A DNA stretch of 64,000 bases from Notospermus geniculatus (GCA_002633025.1 NMRB01000227.1:256877-320876); one strand, 5' to 3'. Shown: positions 24,823 through 36,610, counted from the first letter of the stretch. The notes: generated by a model not told the origin, from the letters alone. Program-made: numbers and translations.

Positions 24823-25099
24823 GTATACTTCCTTCTTTCATTCTTAAAACAGATTAACACAGTTTACCATTCAATATGTGACCAATCGAGAATCATATTA
24901 TACACTAAACCATAAAGGAATCAAACATAAAGGTTCAACTTACAAATTTAGCAGTTTAAAAATGAGGAAGTACATGTAACCCTTTACCTTTAAACTTCAA
25001 CATACATATATTTTTATTCTGACCCTTTCATATGACAGGCAAGATCCTTCTGCATATTTAGTGCTAATTTTGTTGATTTCCGAGAAGTTGATCTTATGA
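24823..25099. other. AT-rich stretch, nothing recognised
   Basis: AT-rich sequence leading into the decayed family D element. Confidence 0.4.
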
Positions 25100-25284
25100 T
25101 GCAACATAAAATTTTTTCCCATTTTGAGAAAATTTCTTAAAATGACGTGACATGTTGTCTGATTTTTGGGGCAATATTTCTCAAAATGGGAAAAAAAATG
25201 ATCCCAATTTGAGAAATTGAAACATTCTCGCAAAATGCCCAAATTTCCCACTTCTTATTTCCAACTTTTAATTGCTTACTCCCT
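25100..25284. mobile_element. Family D element, left-truncated copy D3
   Basis: Contains TCCCATTTTGAGAAAATTTC, the central TGTTGTCTGATTTTT, AATTTGAGAAATTGAAAC and the right end TTGCTTACTCCCTT near 25284. The left terminal arm is missing or unrecognisable. Closest to D2. Confidence 0.65.
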
Positions 25285-26152
25285 TGCCCCTATTACGCAA
25301 AGCCAAAATTCAGTCAATTCTTTCTTTTTACGGCATTCCAATGAATCCATTAATTGTTAAAATCTTAGATCGGCTGCATTAATACATTGTAACCGTAAAT
25401 ATAAATCCACAATCCTCCAAACGCAAATATCCCCTCCCCTCATTATCCTTCACGCCGTGAACTCAAATTGCAAATTTTCCATACCAGTTATTCTTAAGCA
25501 AACATACAAAATAAAGAGTGTGGTTCATCAAATCTTGGGAGGATTGTCACTCCACGGGGTAGATCTATTGTCCCATCCTTCACGGATTGAGCGCGCGGTG
25601 AAAAACCTTCCCGTGATTTAGACGGGAGTAATTAGTCTCTTTGCACAGCTTCAAGCTGCCTGAATCATCGTCTAATGATTTGTCGATTTCAGCAAAAGAA
25701 AACCACGAATCGTCGTACTTTGTAGCAATCGGCGCGGAACTAGATTGGTCTCGTTGTCTGAATCCGTCCTTTGTTCGTTGATGATCATTAACGTTTAAAG
25801 ATAATATATCACGGATATTTTCGCGGGCCACGAAAATCATTGTTTATTTACATTTTGTTTGTTTATTTCTCGTTTTTCTTTGTCTTATGAGTAATTTGTT
25901 GGTGACGTGCCCCTCTAGAAATTCTTTTGATACTGAAAATATTCAATTTGGTGGGTTGGCATGTCCCAAAACCCAAAATAACATAATGTAAACATCAATG
26001 TTTACAAACATTAAACGTAAACAATGAAGTCGTGATATATTATCTTTAATGTAATTCTCGTCGATTGTTTACGAAATGTACATGTACGTCATGACCTTCT
26101 TTGACGGTTTACTGCATTGCATAAAACATAGAATAAACGTCTACTACAACAA
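25285..26152. other. No gene recognised
   Basis: The minus-strand frame 25580-25840 (86 codons) lies here without splice support. Nothing else stands out. Confidence 0.4.
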
Positions 26153-26412
26153 AAGGAGTAAGAAATAAAAGTGGGAAATTTTGGCATTTTGCGCTAATTT
26201 TTCAATTTCTCAAATTGGGAGCAATTTTTTCCCCATTTTGAGAAATATCACCCGAAAAAATCAGACAAAATGTCATGTCATCTTAAGAAAGTTTTTAAAC
26301 ATGGGAAAAAATGTTCTCCCAATTTGAGAAATTGAAAAATTCGCGTAAAATTCCAAAATTTCCCACTTGTTATTTCCCACTTGTTATTTCCCACTTTTAT
26401 TTCTTACTCCCT
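26153..26412. mobile_element. Family D foldback element, copy D2
   Basis: A full-length foldback: AAAGGAGTAAGAAATAAAAG at the left, and TTTTATTTCTTACTCCCT at the right. A short unit TTATTTCCCACTTG is duplicated in the right arm near 26370-26390. The centre contains CAGACAAAATGTCATG. Same family as D1 and D3. Confidence 0.8.
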
Positions 26413-27146
26413 CAGTAAATTCCCACCGCTCTAAAGGCGTAGATTGTCTCGTGATGCCGTATCACCCACGCTCCGAAACTGCCTCGATTCACGCGGTTCT
26501 CAGAAGATGACCAATAGGTGTCACTAGTACATGTTAGAATTGGCACCACAAACCAGCTAGCCAATCAATGATCCGTTTTCAGTAACGCACTGAAACGCAT
26601 TTGTCAGCAGTGACTGGGTTCCCTCCTGCGTTAATCTAAAGGCGTACATTGTCTCATGATGTCGTTTAATAAACCTTGAATCTACATTGATTACCGAATA
26701 AAAGAAACACAGATCACACGAAACATTTCTGTCCTAACCACTGCTAAGCCAGTTCCGTGACGGCTGCAGACACATCCGTCGCACGGCCGTGGGAAGGCGC
26801 CACGCAAGCTGCTAGCAAGCCCGCAAACAAAACACATCAGGAGTCTTTCCCGAACAGTCCATTCAAACCCAGATCAGCTCCCACTTACGATTGACATATT
26901 AATTAAAAAGCTTTTTGTAGCCAACAAGCAAAAGATGTTTTAGCAAATCCCCGTCGGCCTCTGACAAGCCAATAAGGAGCAATATGTCCAATGTAATTAA
27001 ACAGTGTCACGCGCGTGTGGTACCATTTCTTTACTGTTCGAGCTAGGTCAGTAAATGTTATGAGAAGCAAGAATGACTACTATTGGTATTGCGGGCTTTT
27101 TTTGCTTTAACCGTACTGGGTTTTGAAATGATTGGAAGATTGGCCA
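26413..27146. other. No gene recognised
   Basis: The phrase 'taaaggcgta(c/g)attgtctc(a/g)tgatg(t/c)cgt' occurs twice (about 26431 and 26637), suggesting an old local duplication of about 206 bp period. No coding evidence. Confidence 0.45.
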
Positions 27147-27154
27147 GGGTCAAG

Positions 27155-27453
27155 CATCTTCGATAATCGAAGGGCGATCTGCTCACCTACATCGCACATC
27201 ACCCTTCGAATAATAGACCGATCAGCAGCGTATCTTGGCACGATGCCAACTTTACCGGTCGACCAGTCAGATTGCACTTTATATCGGGTCTTCGGCTACC
27301 ACTATTTGTACCACGAGGAAATTTTACAACACCGGTTCTGATTGGCCTCATCTTCAAGAGGCAGCGGATACGCCGCGGACCGGTCTATTTCTCGAAGGGT
27401 GATGTGCGATGTAACGCAGTGGTGAGCAGATCGCCCTTCGATTATCGAAGATG
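27155..27453. mobile_element. 299-bp hAT-like non-autonomous element
   Basis: Long terminal inverted repeats of about 70 bp begin CATCTTCGATAATCGAAGGG, with the complement ending at 27453. The element is flanked by an exact 8-bp direct repeat GGGTCAAG (27147-27154 and 27454-27461). An 8-bp target duplication is the hallmark of hAT transposons. The TIR tip is itself palindromic (CTTCGATAATCGAAG). No transposase is encoded. Frames at 27132-27643 partly cover the arms and are not genes. Confidence 0.85.
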
Positions 27454-27461
27454 GGGTCAAG

Positions 27462-28093
27462 TCGCAGTTGCTTTTCATTCGCTTCAAAATGGAAGGAAAT
27501 ATTCTTCTCATGAAAAAAAAATATTCAAAGTTAAACAAAATTAACACCTTCAGAGGAATCCAAAAAAAGATATTCGAGGAATTTGCCTCGAAATTTTCTG
27601 CATCTTGTTCTGAAGTTCTAAAAATATGCTTAAATCTTGTCATGTCAACCTCAGGCGAATTGAAAGATACTGCAAGAAATCGCTTTACCTTTTATACGGG
27701 ATTCTTTGCACCTGCTATTGACAAGCAAGTCAAAGTAGAAAAATAACTGAGAAGTCAGTGCGTGTCTCTGTTTCCTTATCTGATCCTGAAAATACTGTTG
27801 TTTCACATTAAACGAGTCGGATCATTAACCGAAGCCCATTCGCCTTCTTAACCGTACTTACGATCAAACAATAAAGATCTCCATACACGCTGCTTTCGGT
27901 AGTAAAACTTGTGTTATTTTCCGCTTTGCTTTGCTGTCTCCATACAATCAAGAATATGTAAGTACTTACTTATATATTCTTGATACAATGGATGCAATTA
28001 AAAATCGTACCACAATCAGGACGGATGTGCGGAAGCCTTTCATAATCAACCCGATTGGCAGTCACGGCTAACGCTTTCTATAGCTACATGTAC
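27462..28093. other. No gene recognised
   Basis: Open on the + strand at 27468-27746 (92 codons), in lysine- and phenylalanine-rich AT-biased sequence. No splice border or known domain. Probably chance. Confidence 0.4.
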
Positions 28094-28453
28094 GGTTACA
28101 CCTGTTGAAAATACCCGTGTTTTTCCAGACCCGTGACGAAAAGCCCGGCGAAAGGTCACACTACTACATTGTAGTTAAGTAGCCCGGCGACAGGTGCGCT
28201 GCATGCACTGACTCTTCGGTCATTTCTGTATATTGGCACACACATTGTTGGAGGCGCGAAAAGGAGGTCACTTAATGGCTGCGCCATCTGTAGCCGTGCT
28301 AAGAACTAACGAAAACACGTGGATTTCGAAAAACACGGCTACATGTAGCTTGCGGTGTTTCAAAAACCCGTGTTTTTGAGACACGGGTTTCCTGAAGCCT
28401 GGTAATTCATAGGTGTGACTGCAAAAAACCCAGGCATTTTATGTAGTGTAACC
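28094..28453. mobile_element. Family E element, copy E2
   Basis: A 360-bp element with TIR GGTTACAC at 28094 and GTGTAACC ending at 28453. Both sides are flanked by AC. The interior repeats CCCGTGTTTTT in both orientations and carries GGCTGCGCCATCTGTAGC. It is closely similar to E3, so the two are recent relatives. Non-coding. Confidence 0.8.
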
Positions 28454-29107
28454 ACAGCTGTTGGTTGAGTCAGAATATTTTGAGGGTGAACTCTTAGATG
28501 CAAAAGTGCGGTACGTCGAAGTTACTAAGAAAAATGAAAATAGAGTTTGGAGTTTTATTCCTTTGATGAAATTATTCCTTCTCCAAATCACAATTCTCTA
28601 GATGAAGACTAATTCGAATTTAGTTCAGAATACGTTTTGAGTCAGCCAAGCATTAACATTTTCATTGGATTTTGATAAACTTAATCAGGACTCTTTTTTA
28701 TATCATTGGATCAAAATAGAATTGTCATTTTCGGATAGCATTTGTCATGTTATTAATTGCAGAAAGTGAAATTACTTTGATTTATAAAGATGCGGTGTCA
28801 TGCCGATATTGAATTTGTGGATTAGCGTGATAAAACTGATATGAAATATAAAATTGGACTCTGGATCTAATTACGTTGGTAAATTCTTAAAGGGACAATA
28901 AAATTCGCTCTTAATGAGAATCATCACCAGTGTTTCGTCACAAATTCTATTATACTTAATAATATACTTCATGTTTATCTCATTTGCTAATGTACAGATC
29001 GCCCTTGGAAAATTAATCTCATAATTTCATTTTCCTTTCGTCAACATCACTTTCTGACCTCGTTTTCTTGTACACAGATGATGACTCACTTACACATTCT
29101 ATCTTAT
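28454..29107. other. AT-rich, no gene recognised
   Basis: Low-GC sequence rich in stops in all frames. Confidence 0.45.
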
Positions 29108-29109
29108 TT

Positions 29110-29445
29110 CGGTAGATTCTTGTATGATGACGTCAATAGAAATTGAGGCACACGTCTCGGTCATGGTTGACTGGTTCCTGTCTTTGCCTCTCCACTTCTG
29201 CGGCGCTACTGTCCGTTTGTTGTGGAATGAGCGCCGCGGGAGTGGAGCGGCAAACACTGGAACCAGTCTACGGTCATGACAGATTACCGCCTTGAGGCCT
29301 GTGCATTTTAGCGTCGAAGAAAACTTTCAGCTACATGTACACCACCGGCTGCGGCAACAACATTCCATCTTAGACATACATGTATTTTGGTTGATTCTTG
29401 TATGATGACGTCACTGGAAATTGAGGCACACATCTTGGTCATGAC
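29110..29445. repeat. Direct repeats flanking an inverted repeat
   Basis: A direct repeat of about 58 bp (29110-29167 and 29388-29445) contains GATTCTTGTATGATGACGTC and AAATTGAGGCACAC. Between them, 29169-29207 and 29230-29268 form an inverted repeat starting GACTGGTTCC, with GCGGCGCT at the inner edge and a loop of about 22 bases. The layout resembles an inserted foldback element with a partial local duplication, but class-defining target duplications were not resolved. Confidence 0.65.
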
Positions 29446-31047
29446 GGTTTACTGCTATGCTTCTGCAAATGTCAGCGACTGAGAAAGGTTTCGGCTACAT
29501 CCCTGGCATACCCCAAGCACGTGATCGTACACGTGATCTGCACTCCAGAATTGTCATTGGTCAAGTGCCCACCCCTGTCGTCGTGGTCGAGTATTTCATA
29601 CGTAATTTGCATATGTTTTGATGAACGTTGTCTCAGGTAATTTGACGCTTCGGCAGAAAGAAGTCCTGCGTGATGTATTCTTGCGCCATAGCTAATCAGC
29701 CCGTCCCTACAGGCGCCTGCAGTTGTTATGGACAATATTCCGGCCAACTACCCAAACATTCTGATTCGATTACTACGCGCGCAGCAATATGCTGACCACA
29801 CTAATAATATCATTACCTAATTACCGGCATAACCCGATGGAATATTGTCAACAAAGTGCGCAAAGGATTTGATCCCAATGCGAAAAATAACCGCAGGGTT
29901 TTCTATAACAAGTTTGCAAACAACTACAGGGAGGGCACTATTGCATCAGGTTGTGACTTTATGCGGCTAATTAATTCTTAGTCCTTCTTTCTTCATTCTT
30001 TTGCCTTTCTACACATCGGGTTATCATGCTAATTAGCTTATGTTTGTCCGTAATTAGCGGGTGGACCATCTTATCATGGCTTTAGGCCGGGAAGCAGGAT
30101 TGTTTGGACATCAATGGTGGTGGAAAGGTCGGTTTGCCGTTGGCGACATTCGTGATTACAAAGATAAGATGAAACTTCTTGCCTCTGTCGAAAGTCGAAA
30201 ATGGAACGATAAAGCTGTTGCCCATCTCCTCTGGATATTTCCTTTGTTTTCACGTTTTTACGTAATTTGTATACCAATGGGTGAAGGTGCGATTAGGGGC
30301 TAGTACCTTTGACTCCAGGGATAGACTTTGGCATGCCAGCCAAGTTACGGTTAATTCATACTTCCCCGTCGACCAGCATGCAGAACAGTGGCTTTAAAGG
30401 CCAATTCATACTTCGCTGACCAGTATACGGAGTGAACAATGCATATTGTTCGCCTGGCTGGTTCCAAGAAAAAGGAATTTTTCGTTCAGCATATTAGTCG
30501 GCAAGGACGTATGAAGTGGCCAGTATCCCTCAACGCGATGCTGGTTCCATAAGAGCAGTCTGCTGCGCTTATCGGCAAAAGACGGCATGAGCAAAGTTCT
30601 TAGGCGCTGGATGAGCGATCTAAAAGGCGACGTACGCATTGCACGTCCATTGTATCTTGTTACCTGTCCATTTTGTCAAACACAACTGCTTTGTGAATCA
30701 AACTCTGCCTCAAAGGGAAGAAAACACTGCATTTTGATTGACGTGCGCGGATAGAAAGTTTTAAAACTGTCATACTTTGCCTACAACGACGGAATCGTTC
30801 TTTGACATGGTTGAGTCTTTTCCGGCGCCGGCGGTTAACAATCATGTCAACCTAAAAAAACCAAGATACTATCTTGTCATTGAACTGCACGAGGAATAAT
30901 TGCACCAAATTAAGCGTGCACTAAAATCAAAATTGATCCCGATTTTAATTCATGAATTTTCCGTGCTCCAGGACGTNCCCCCCCCCCCCCCCTCCACAGT
31001 CCTAGCTAGGGACTCGCCCTAAATTTTGACGAGTCACAAGGGTTCAT
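29446..31047. other. No gene recognised
   Basis: Frames at 29472-29747 (-) and 30061-30303 (+) lack supporting signals. 30557-30599 contains GCGCTTATCGGCAAAAGACG, which recurs near 63592 and is a short interspersed fragment. An unresolved base at 30977 precedes a run of about 15 C, a likely sequencing or assembly problem. Confidence 0.4.
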
Positions 31048-31600
31048 TTTTAGCTCACCTGTGAGCTTTTGTCGTCATGGGGTGTCCGTCGTCGTCGTCC
31101 GTTAGCAGGACACGTTTCGTAACCGCTGAGGCTATTGATCTGAAACGTGGTACATATATACCCCTAGGTCAGATGACCCATGACACCAAGTTTGGATCGG
31201 ATTCGATTTTTGGCTTGGCCACCAGTATGGCCAAAACCAAAAACACAAGAAGTGCAATAACTCCTGGGGCCGGTTGCACAAAACTCATGTTAGCGCTAAC
31301 ATGGTGTTAGCGCTAACTTTTATGTTACATGTAGATGACGTCAAAATCCATTGTCATTTTACGTCATTTAACATGATGTTAGCGCTAACATCATGTTAGC
31401 GCTAACATGAGTTTTGTGCAACCGGCCCCTGAACTAATAACTGGGCCATCTCCAAATTTTTATCATACAGGTGTATCTAATTAGGATACATAACGGGTTT
31501 ATAACGGGTTTTTGATATGGCCTACTTTTCAAGGTCACAGAGGTCAAAGTTGTACAAAAGTAACGAACCTGCCACAGTTTACCTGAATGGGTCTGTCTAT
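31048..31600 (+). mobile_element. Family F element, copy F4, interrupted
   Basis: The left end TTTTTAGCTCACCTGTGAGC is intact. The body matches F5 through 'aaggtcacagaggtcaaagttgtacaaaagtaac(g)gacctgccacagtt', after which homology fades. The right hairpin end is absent, so the copy is 3'-truncated. A 162-bp palindromic element is inserted at 31267-31428. Confidence 0.75.
31267..31428. mobile_element. 162-bp palindromic element nested in F4
   Basis: Arms begin GGGCCGGTTGCACAAAACTC and end with the complement. Each arm contains copies of the palindrome GTTAGCGCTAAC. The undisturbed target exists in F5 at about 35040, where the sequence runs straight through ACTCCTGAACTAA. Comparison gives a 3-bp duplication CTG (31264-31266 and 31429-31431). 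No coding capacity. The TIR resembles the 'GGGCCGGTTGCA' class common among animal MITEs; a 3-bp duplication fits a PIF/Harbinger-type mechanism, although CTG is not the usual TWA. Confidence 0.85.
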
Positions 31601-32550
31601 TTTTCAAAATTATGTAGAACACAAATACTTGTCTCTGTTCTAACAGAACTTGAGAAACTGAATCCCCAAGGTAAAAAATGCAACCAAGGGTGAATTAGTG
31701 TCCAGTTCCTGGCGTATGGAGTAAAGAAAATGTCGAGTTGTTGTCGAGTGCATGAGGAGGATGTCCATGCTTAAACCTGATAGCTGCATAAAGCTCCGGC
31801 TCATTCTGAGTCCGAGGCTGAAACTTCATTTTAACATGAAACTCCCAACGAATCAAGAATTAGATTTTTCTCCGTGACGGAGAAAAATGTATATTTATTT
31901 TATAAATCTACAGCTCAACCGTCGCAAATCCACAAACTAACGAACTTAGTCAGAGAAAATCCCCGTTTGGTTTTTATACTCATCAGAAAGAAAGCATCCA
32001 ATGCACGCAATTTCTTCCCATCAAAAAAGGAACACGACCAACAGTTTTTCTTGTGTCATCTTTGTGACCCGATATGCAACAATTACACTATTGATAACTC
32101 CGTGCTCGTCGCGATGCATTCCGCATGGATGGACACTCGAGGAAATGACCGTGCAGTCTTTTGTGTAACCCCCGCGGAACAGGGAAGGAAATGAACGTAG
32201 CAGCGTTCTTTTCTGTGTGGGCTCCCACCAAGCTTGCTTCGTTTCCACCCAATTACGACTTGAAAGAATCCCGTTGTCTTTCGACGTGAGTTGTGGGGAA
32301 ATTCTGTGCATTGGTTGTGAGAATTCATGTAGTAACGGGCACTCGGCATTCCGTTGTGTCAAGAAAAAAATCATGTATTTCTCTCTCCTATAGTGGCCTT
32401 GCAGGTTTTTGTGTTGGCGTTCATGATCGAAGTGAACTAATTCAGTGCAACATTTCTTCTAAATCCGATTTTGAGAGTCGTGCGATCAATGCTTCTGTTG
32501 ATCTCCTCAGCAACTGTTTGTGAAATTGCTGAGCTTGCATCTATATCTAC
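31601..32550. other. No gene recognised
   Basis: Overlapping frames on both strands at 31874-32374 (106-117 codons) have no splice support or known motifs. Treated as chance. Confidence 0.4.
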
Positions 32551-32915
32551 GGTTACACAGGTCTGTTGAAAATATCCGTGTTTTTCCACACCCGTATCAA
32601 ACTCGTGTGTCCCCGAGAGGTCACACTACTACATTGTAGTTTAGTAGCCCGGCGACAGGTGCGCTGCATGCACTGACTCTTCGGTCATTTCTGTATTGGC
32701 ACACATTGTTGAAGGCGCGAACACGACGTCATTTAATGGCTGCGCCATCTGTAGCTGTGCTACGAACTAACGAAAACACGGGGATTTCGAAAAGCACGGC
32801 GAGCTTGCGGTGTTTCAAAAACCCGTGTTTTTCAGACACGGGTTTCTTGAAGCCCGGCAATTCATAGGTGTGACCGCAAAAAAACTCGGGGATTTCATGT
32901 TAGTTAAGTGTAACC
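32551..32915. mobile_element. Family E element, copy E3
   Basis: A 365-bp copy with GGTTACAC at the left and AAGTGTAACC at the right, close in sequence to E2, with small indels (for example an extra GTCT near the left end and TTAG near the right end). Flanked by AC on both sides like E2. Confidence 0.8.
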
Positions 32916-33929
32916 ACGGCTTATATCGACATACATCGCGATGGCGGGCACGGCACTGTCACGTAAAGATGGCCGATTCAAAAAGAGTATCAAACTGCCA
33001 ATGTAGGTCAGCGTTTACAAACGCCATGCTGACGGCAGCCTCGAGATATTTCACTTTACAACATTGCCTCAAATTAGCCGTATAATACGTGCCTTTTTGC
33101 CTTTGTCATTTATAGACTGATGTTTTGCCAGGGTAAATTCAGGTCCTTGGTCTGAAGTCGGCATCCTGTAGTGACAGAATCGGATCGGTAAATGTTAAAC
33201 GTTAAAAGGCCCTAATGCATTTACTTGATGCAGTACGACGGCCCCCTAGGGGAGATTTCCTTGATGCCAATTTACGATGTCGCATTAGAAAGTTACTTAC
33301 ATGCCCAGAGATGGCAGTTTGTGTAATATGATGTAGTTGGTGCAAATGGCGATTTTCCTAATGCCCTGGCCGCTAATGGTATCTTTGACTTTCACGACAG
33401 CCAGTTGATGGTGCTGTCGAGTGTTGATGGTGACTGTCTTGATCTGAGACTGCATTAAAGTTGAGTCAGTAACCCTCGAGTGTCATTCTTGTCGTGGATA
33501 CTAGTACATGTATAGTCCAGACAAAAGAGGGTTTAACCCTAAAAAAATGTTCAAAGCGTGATGTTTTTCAGAATTATTTGACCTACCTAATGACATACTG
33601 AAAATCTACCAAAATGCGACTTCAGGAAAAGTCCTATTTTCAAGATGGCCGTCGATTGCCCTAAAATGGCCATAACTCGAGAACCGTTTGATTTCGGGAT
33701 CGAGGAATCCAAAGGTTGCATAACCCTCCCTTCACCAGGATTATAGAAATACAAGATGGCCTAGAGAAAGATCGATTGTGGAAGATGTTCTCATTACGTC
33801 CTACAGACAATGACAGATAAATGGGCAAGATGAGTTTGCAGTCATAATTTCTATCGCTTTAATACCGTGTTCTCATTTTGATGGGTGACGAATGTTGATG
33901 GCAAACGTTGTAGGTTACCGTAAACTATT
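32916..33929. other. No gene recognised
   Basis: Contains a phrase near 33640-33690 (AAGATGGCCGTC..., ATGGCCATAACTCGAGAAC) similar to the internal 'atatggccgccaggtgg ... ataactc(a/g)ggaa' section of F5. Probably an old family F-related fragment. No coding evidence. Confidence 0.45.
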
Positions 33930-33930
33930 A

Positions 33931-34080
33931 GGGAGTTTAAGAAATCAAACGATAAACGTTAACTTTACGACAACGTTATTTTTCATACTGTAAATTCGCC
34001 AGATTATATATTGCATTTTCGGTACAAAAATTAACGTTGTCGTAAAGTTAACGTTTATCGTTTGATTTCTTAAACTCCCC
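33931..34080. mobile_element. Family G foldback element, copy G1
   Basis: A 150-bp foldback. Arms read GGGAGTTTAAGAAATCAAAC, then GATAAACGTTAACTTTACGA. The right arm is the complement, ending CTCCC. Same family as G3 (43951-44102), which is flanked by TA on both sides. The right flank here has lost the TA. Non-coding. Confidence 0.8.
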
Positions 34081-34822
34081 ATTGTCGTGTTCCTTACATA
34101 GGTAGCCATTGAGAAGCTTTCAGAAAGTACATGTACTTTCCAATGAATATCTAGGCAACAGGATTTCTGAAAGGTCTCAGGATTTGTTATTGTTTATTCA
34201 TTTAAATGAAATTGCTACTGGCAGTAAAAGTGTTAAGGGAGTCAAAAACTTCTATAATATCAAAAAAGGTTTCGCTACAAGTGTTTCTTTCGGGCACTAA
34301 GTGACATTAACGTATTTGTTTTAAGTGAAACCATTAGGAACTTCTATTTTTCATCTGCTGTTCTGTAAGCGTGTCACCTTAGGTTATGAACCCATCGCCG
34401 TAATGGATTTCCTTTACTCTTTCTTTCGTACATTGTCACTATAGATGGCACACTCTTAGACAACACAATAGGACATTGTGTTGACGCGTTGACAAAAGGA
34501 AGCCCATTTCGTAATCTCATTGTCAGTTTTTTTAACATCATAGAATGTCATATTGTCGATATAGATAATGCATGTATATGAGGTATTTTCCATTGAGGAA
34601 CGTCTGTTTTGTAAGACGTTAGAAGATGTAAATTGAAGCGATGCCATCAAATCACCTAACTTATCCAAGGTCCCTTATGTTCCTTTGAGTGACTCTCGTA
34701 TTCTCACTTCGACTTTATATTTTGCCGAGCAATGGGAAGGCATAAGGTGTCCTAGCTTGACGTCTTCATTCCCCAAAGCAAAGATGCGGCCATCGTTTTA
34801 TGAGATCTTGTATCTTGATACA
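34081..34822. other. No gene recognised
   Basis: Frames at 34109-34300 (+) and 34456-34668 (-) carry no recognised motif. Confidence 0.4.
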
Positions 34823-35603
34823 TTTTTAGCTCACCCGTGAGCTTTTGTCTTGGTGCAGCGTCCGTCGTCCGTCGTCGTCATCCGTTAGCAGGGCACGTTT
34901 CGTAACCACTGGCTGGGGTTATTGGCCTGAAACTTAGTACATATATACCCCTAGGTCAGATGACACCAAGTTTCGGTCCGGTTCGATTTCTTGGCTTGGC
35001 CACTAGATGGCCAAAACCAAAAACACAAAAAGTGCAATAACTCCTGAACTAATAACTGGATCATCTCCACATTTTTATCATAGGTGTATTATGATACATA
35101 ACATATATAACGGGTTTTTGATTTCACCTACTTTTCAAGGTCACAGAGGTCGAGGTTGTACAAAAGTAACGGACCTGCCACAGTTCGCTATTATTTCACT
35201 GAGCAACTTCATATCTTGCATAAATGTGTATTAGAGGGGTACCTTCAAAAATACTGAGTTTCGGCGCGATCGGACATCCAATATGGCCGCCAGGTGGCAT
35301 AACCCGAAAATCATCAAAGTGCTATAACTCAGGAACGACGTGACCCGGCGTGTTCAAATTTCATATGTGATAATCTATATGTGCACATAAAATTTTGACC
35401 GGATCGGACATCCAATATGGCCACCAGGTGGTATAACCTCCAAATCATCAAACTCCTGTAACTCGGGAATGACTTGTAACTCGGGAATGACTTGACCCAG
35501 ATTGCTCATAACTGTATGTACATGTACCTCCCTCTGTCATTACACTATAAGTATTATTTGAGTATGTCCAACAGGTGAGCACATGGTCCATGGACCAGTT
35601 CAT
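34823..35603 (+). mobile_element. Family F element, longest copy F5
   Basis: About 780 bp with both ends intact. Internal sections in order: GTCCGTCGTC-rich block, 'cccctaggtcagatgac', 'ggccaaaaccaaaaacacaaaa', 'aaggtcacagaggtc', then two direct repeats of about 130 bp period containing CGGACATCCAATATGGCC (about 35269 and 35405). GTAACTCGGGAATGACTT is duplicated in tandem at about 35457-35492. The right end is CAGGTGAGC, TGGTCCATGGACCA and GTTCATT. It serves as the reference copy for this family. No protein is encoded. Confidence 0.8.
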
Positions 35604-36255
35604 TTTCGTTTGCTGCAGTAAAAATAATTTGAAGTCCCTTTAAGACTGTGCTGCAGTAAAAATGATGTGAGTCCCCTTCAGTGAAAGGGGGGCTACATGT
35701 ATATACTCAAGATATTACATCCAAAGTAGGCGACCCAGCAAATTCAAGGAACGATTTTTCCTTTAAATTACCACACTCTTCATGTACATGATCACCGGCA
35801 GCACGAAAAGTCAGTACCACTGATCCTACCTAATCACAATATTGACAAATGATGGCATCGGGATTTGAACAGTCTCAACGTGTCTGGTTGAACTCAGTGG
35901 AAGCTTTCAGCCCATGGCGCCATTCATCATTGCTTTAGACAGTGTTATCAAACTTTAATCCAATGGTTTAACGCACTGAATGATTCATGTTGTAAACGAA
36001 GTGAAAACAAAGTGTGATTTTGCATCAAACCCTAAGCTCTGGAATCATCCTTCGTTTAGGTGATGCAGAGAATATGCTGTAGTGGTCCTTGTCCGCTGTG
36101 ATTGGAAGCTTTAAAATGTCACGTGACATCTTGTCAACGACGAAAAATTCAGGTTTCATGGTTTCTCATCCATCTCTTCCCGGAAAGGGTGAGGCTTTCA
36201 TATTTTTTGTTGAATCTGTACTCCGGCTCCTTGTAGAAATGCAAATGCGTGTGTG
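35604..36255. other. No gene recognised
   Basis: A short near-tandem phrase CTGCAGTAAAAAT occurs at about 35614 and 35651. No other structure. Confidence 0.4.
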
Positions 36256-36610
36256 CAGTCCGATTCTATTCTTGGTTTGGCCACCTGTGGCCAAAACCAA
36301 AAACACAAAACGTGCCATAACTCCTGAACTACTGGCTGGATCATCTCCAAAGTTTTATCATAGGTGCATCAATAAGGATACACGACATACCTAACGGGTT
36401 TTTGATTTGACCTACTTTTCAAGGTCACAGAGGTCAAAGTTCAAAATTTGCCCTCTGCTGGCACGTCTTGTGGCTAGTTGACCTAGAGTCTTCTAACTTG
36501 GTGGGATTATGTATGAAGATCCCATCTATGTGCTCAGCAAATCTTCGCCCAATTCTACCTCTTCTGGTAGTTTCACCCAGGTGAGCGCATTGTCCATTGA
36601 CCATTTCATT
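36256..36610 (+). mobile_element. Family F element, 5'-truncated copy F6
   Basis: Starts abruptly within the element at GTCCGATTCTATTCTTGG. It retains the 'gccaaaaccaaaaacacaaaa' and 'aaggtcacagaggtc' blocks and the right end CAGGTGAGC with a mutated palindrome (TTGTCCATTGACCA) followed by TTTCATT. Confidence 0.75.
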
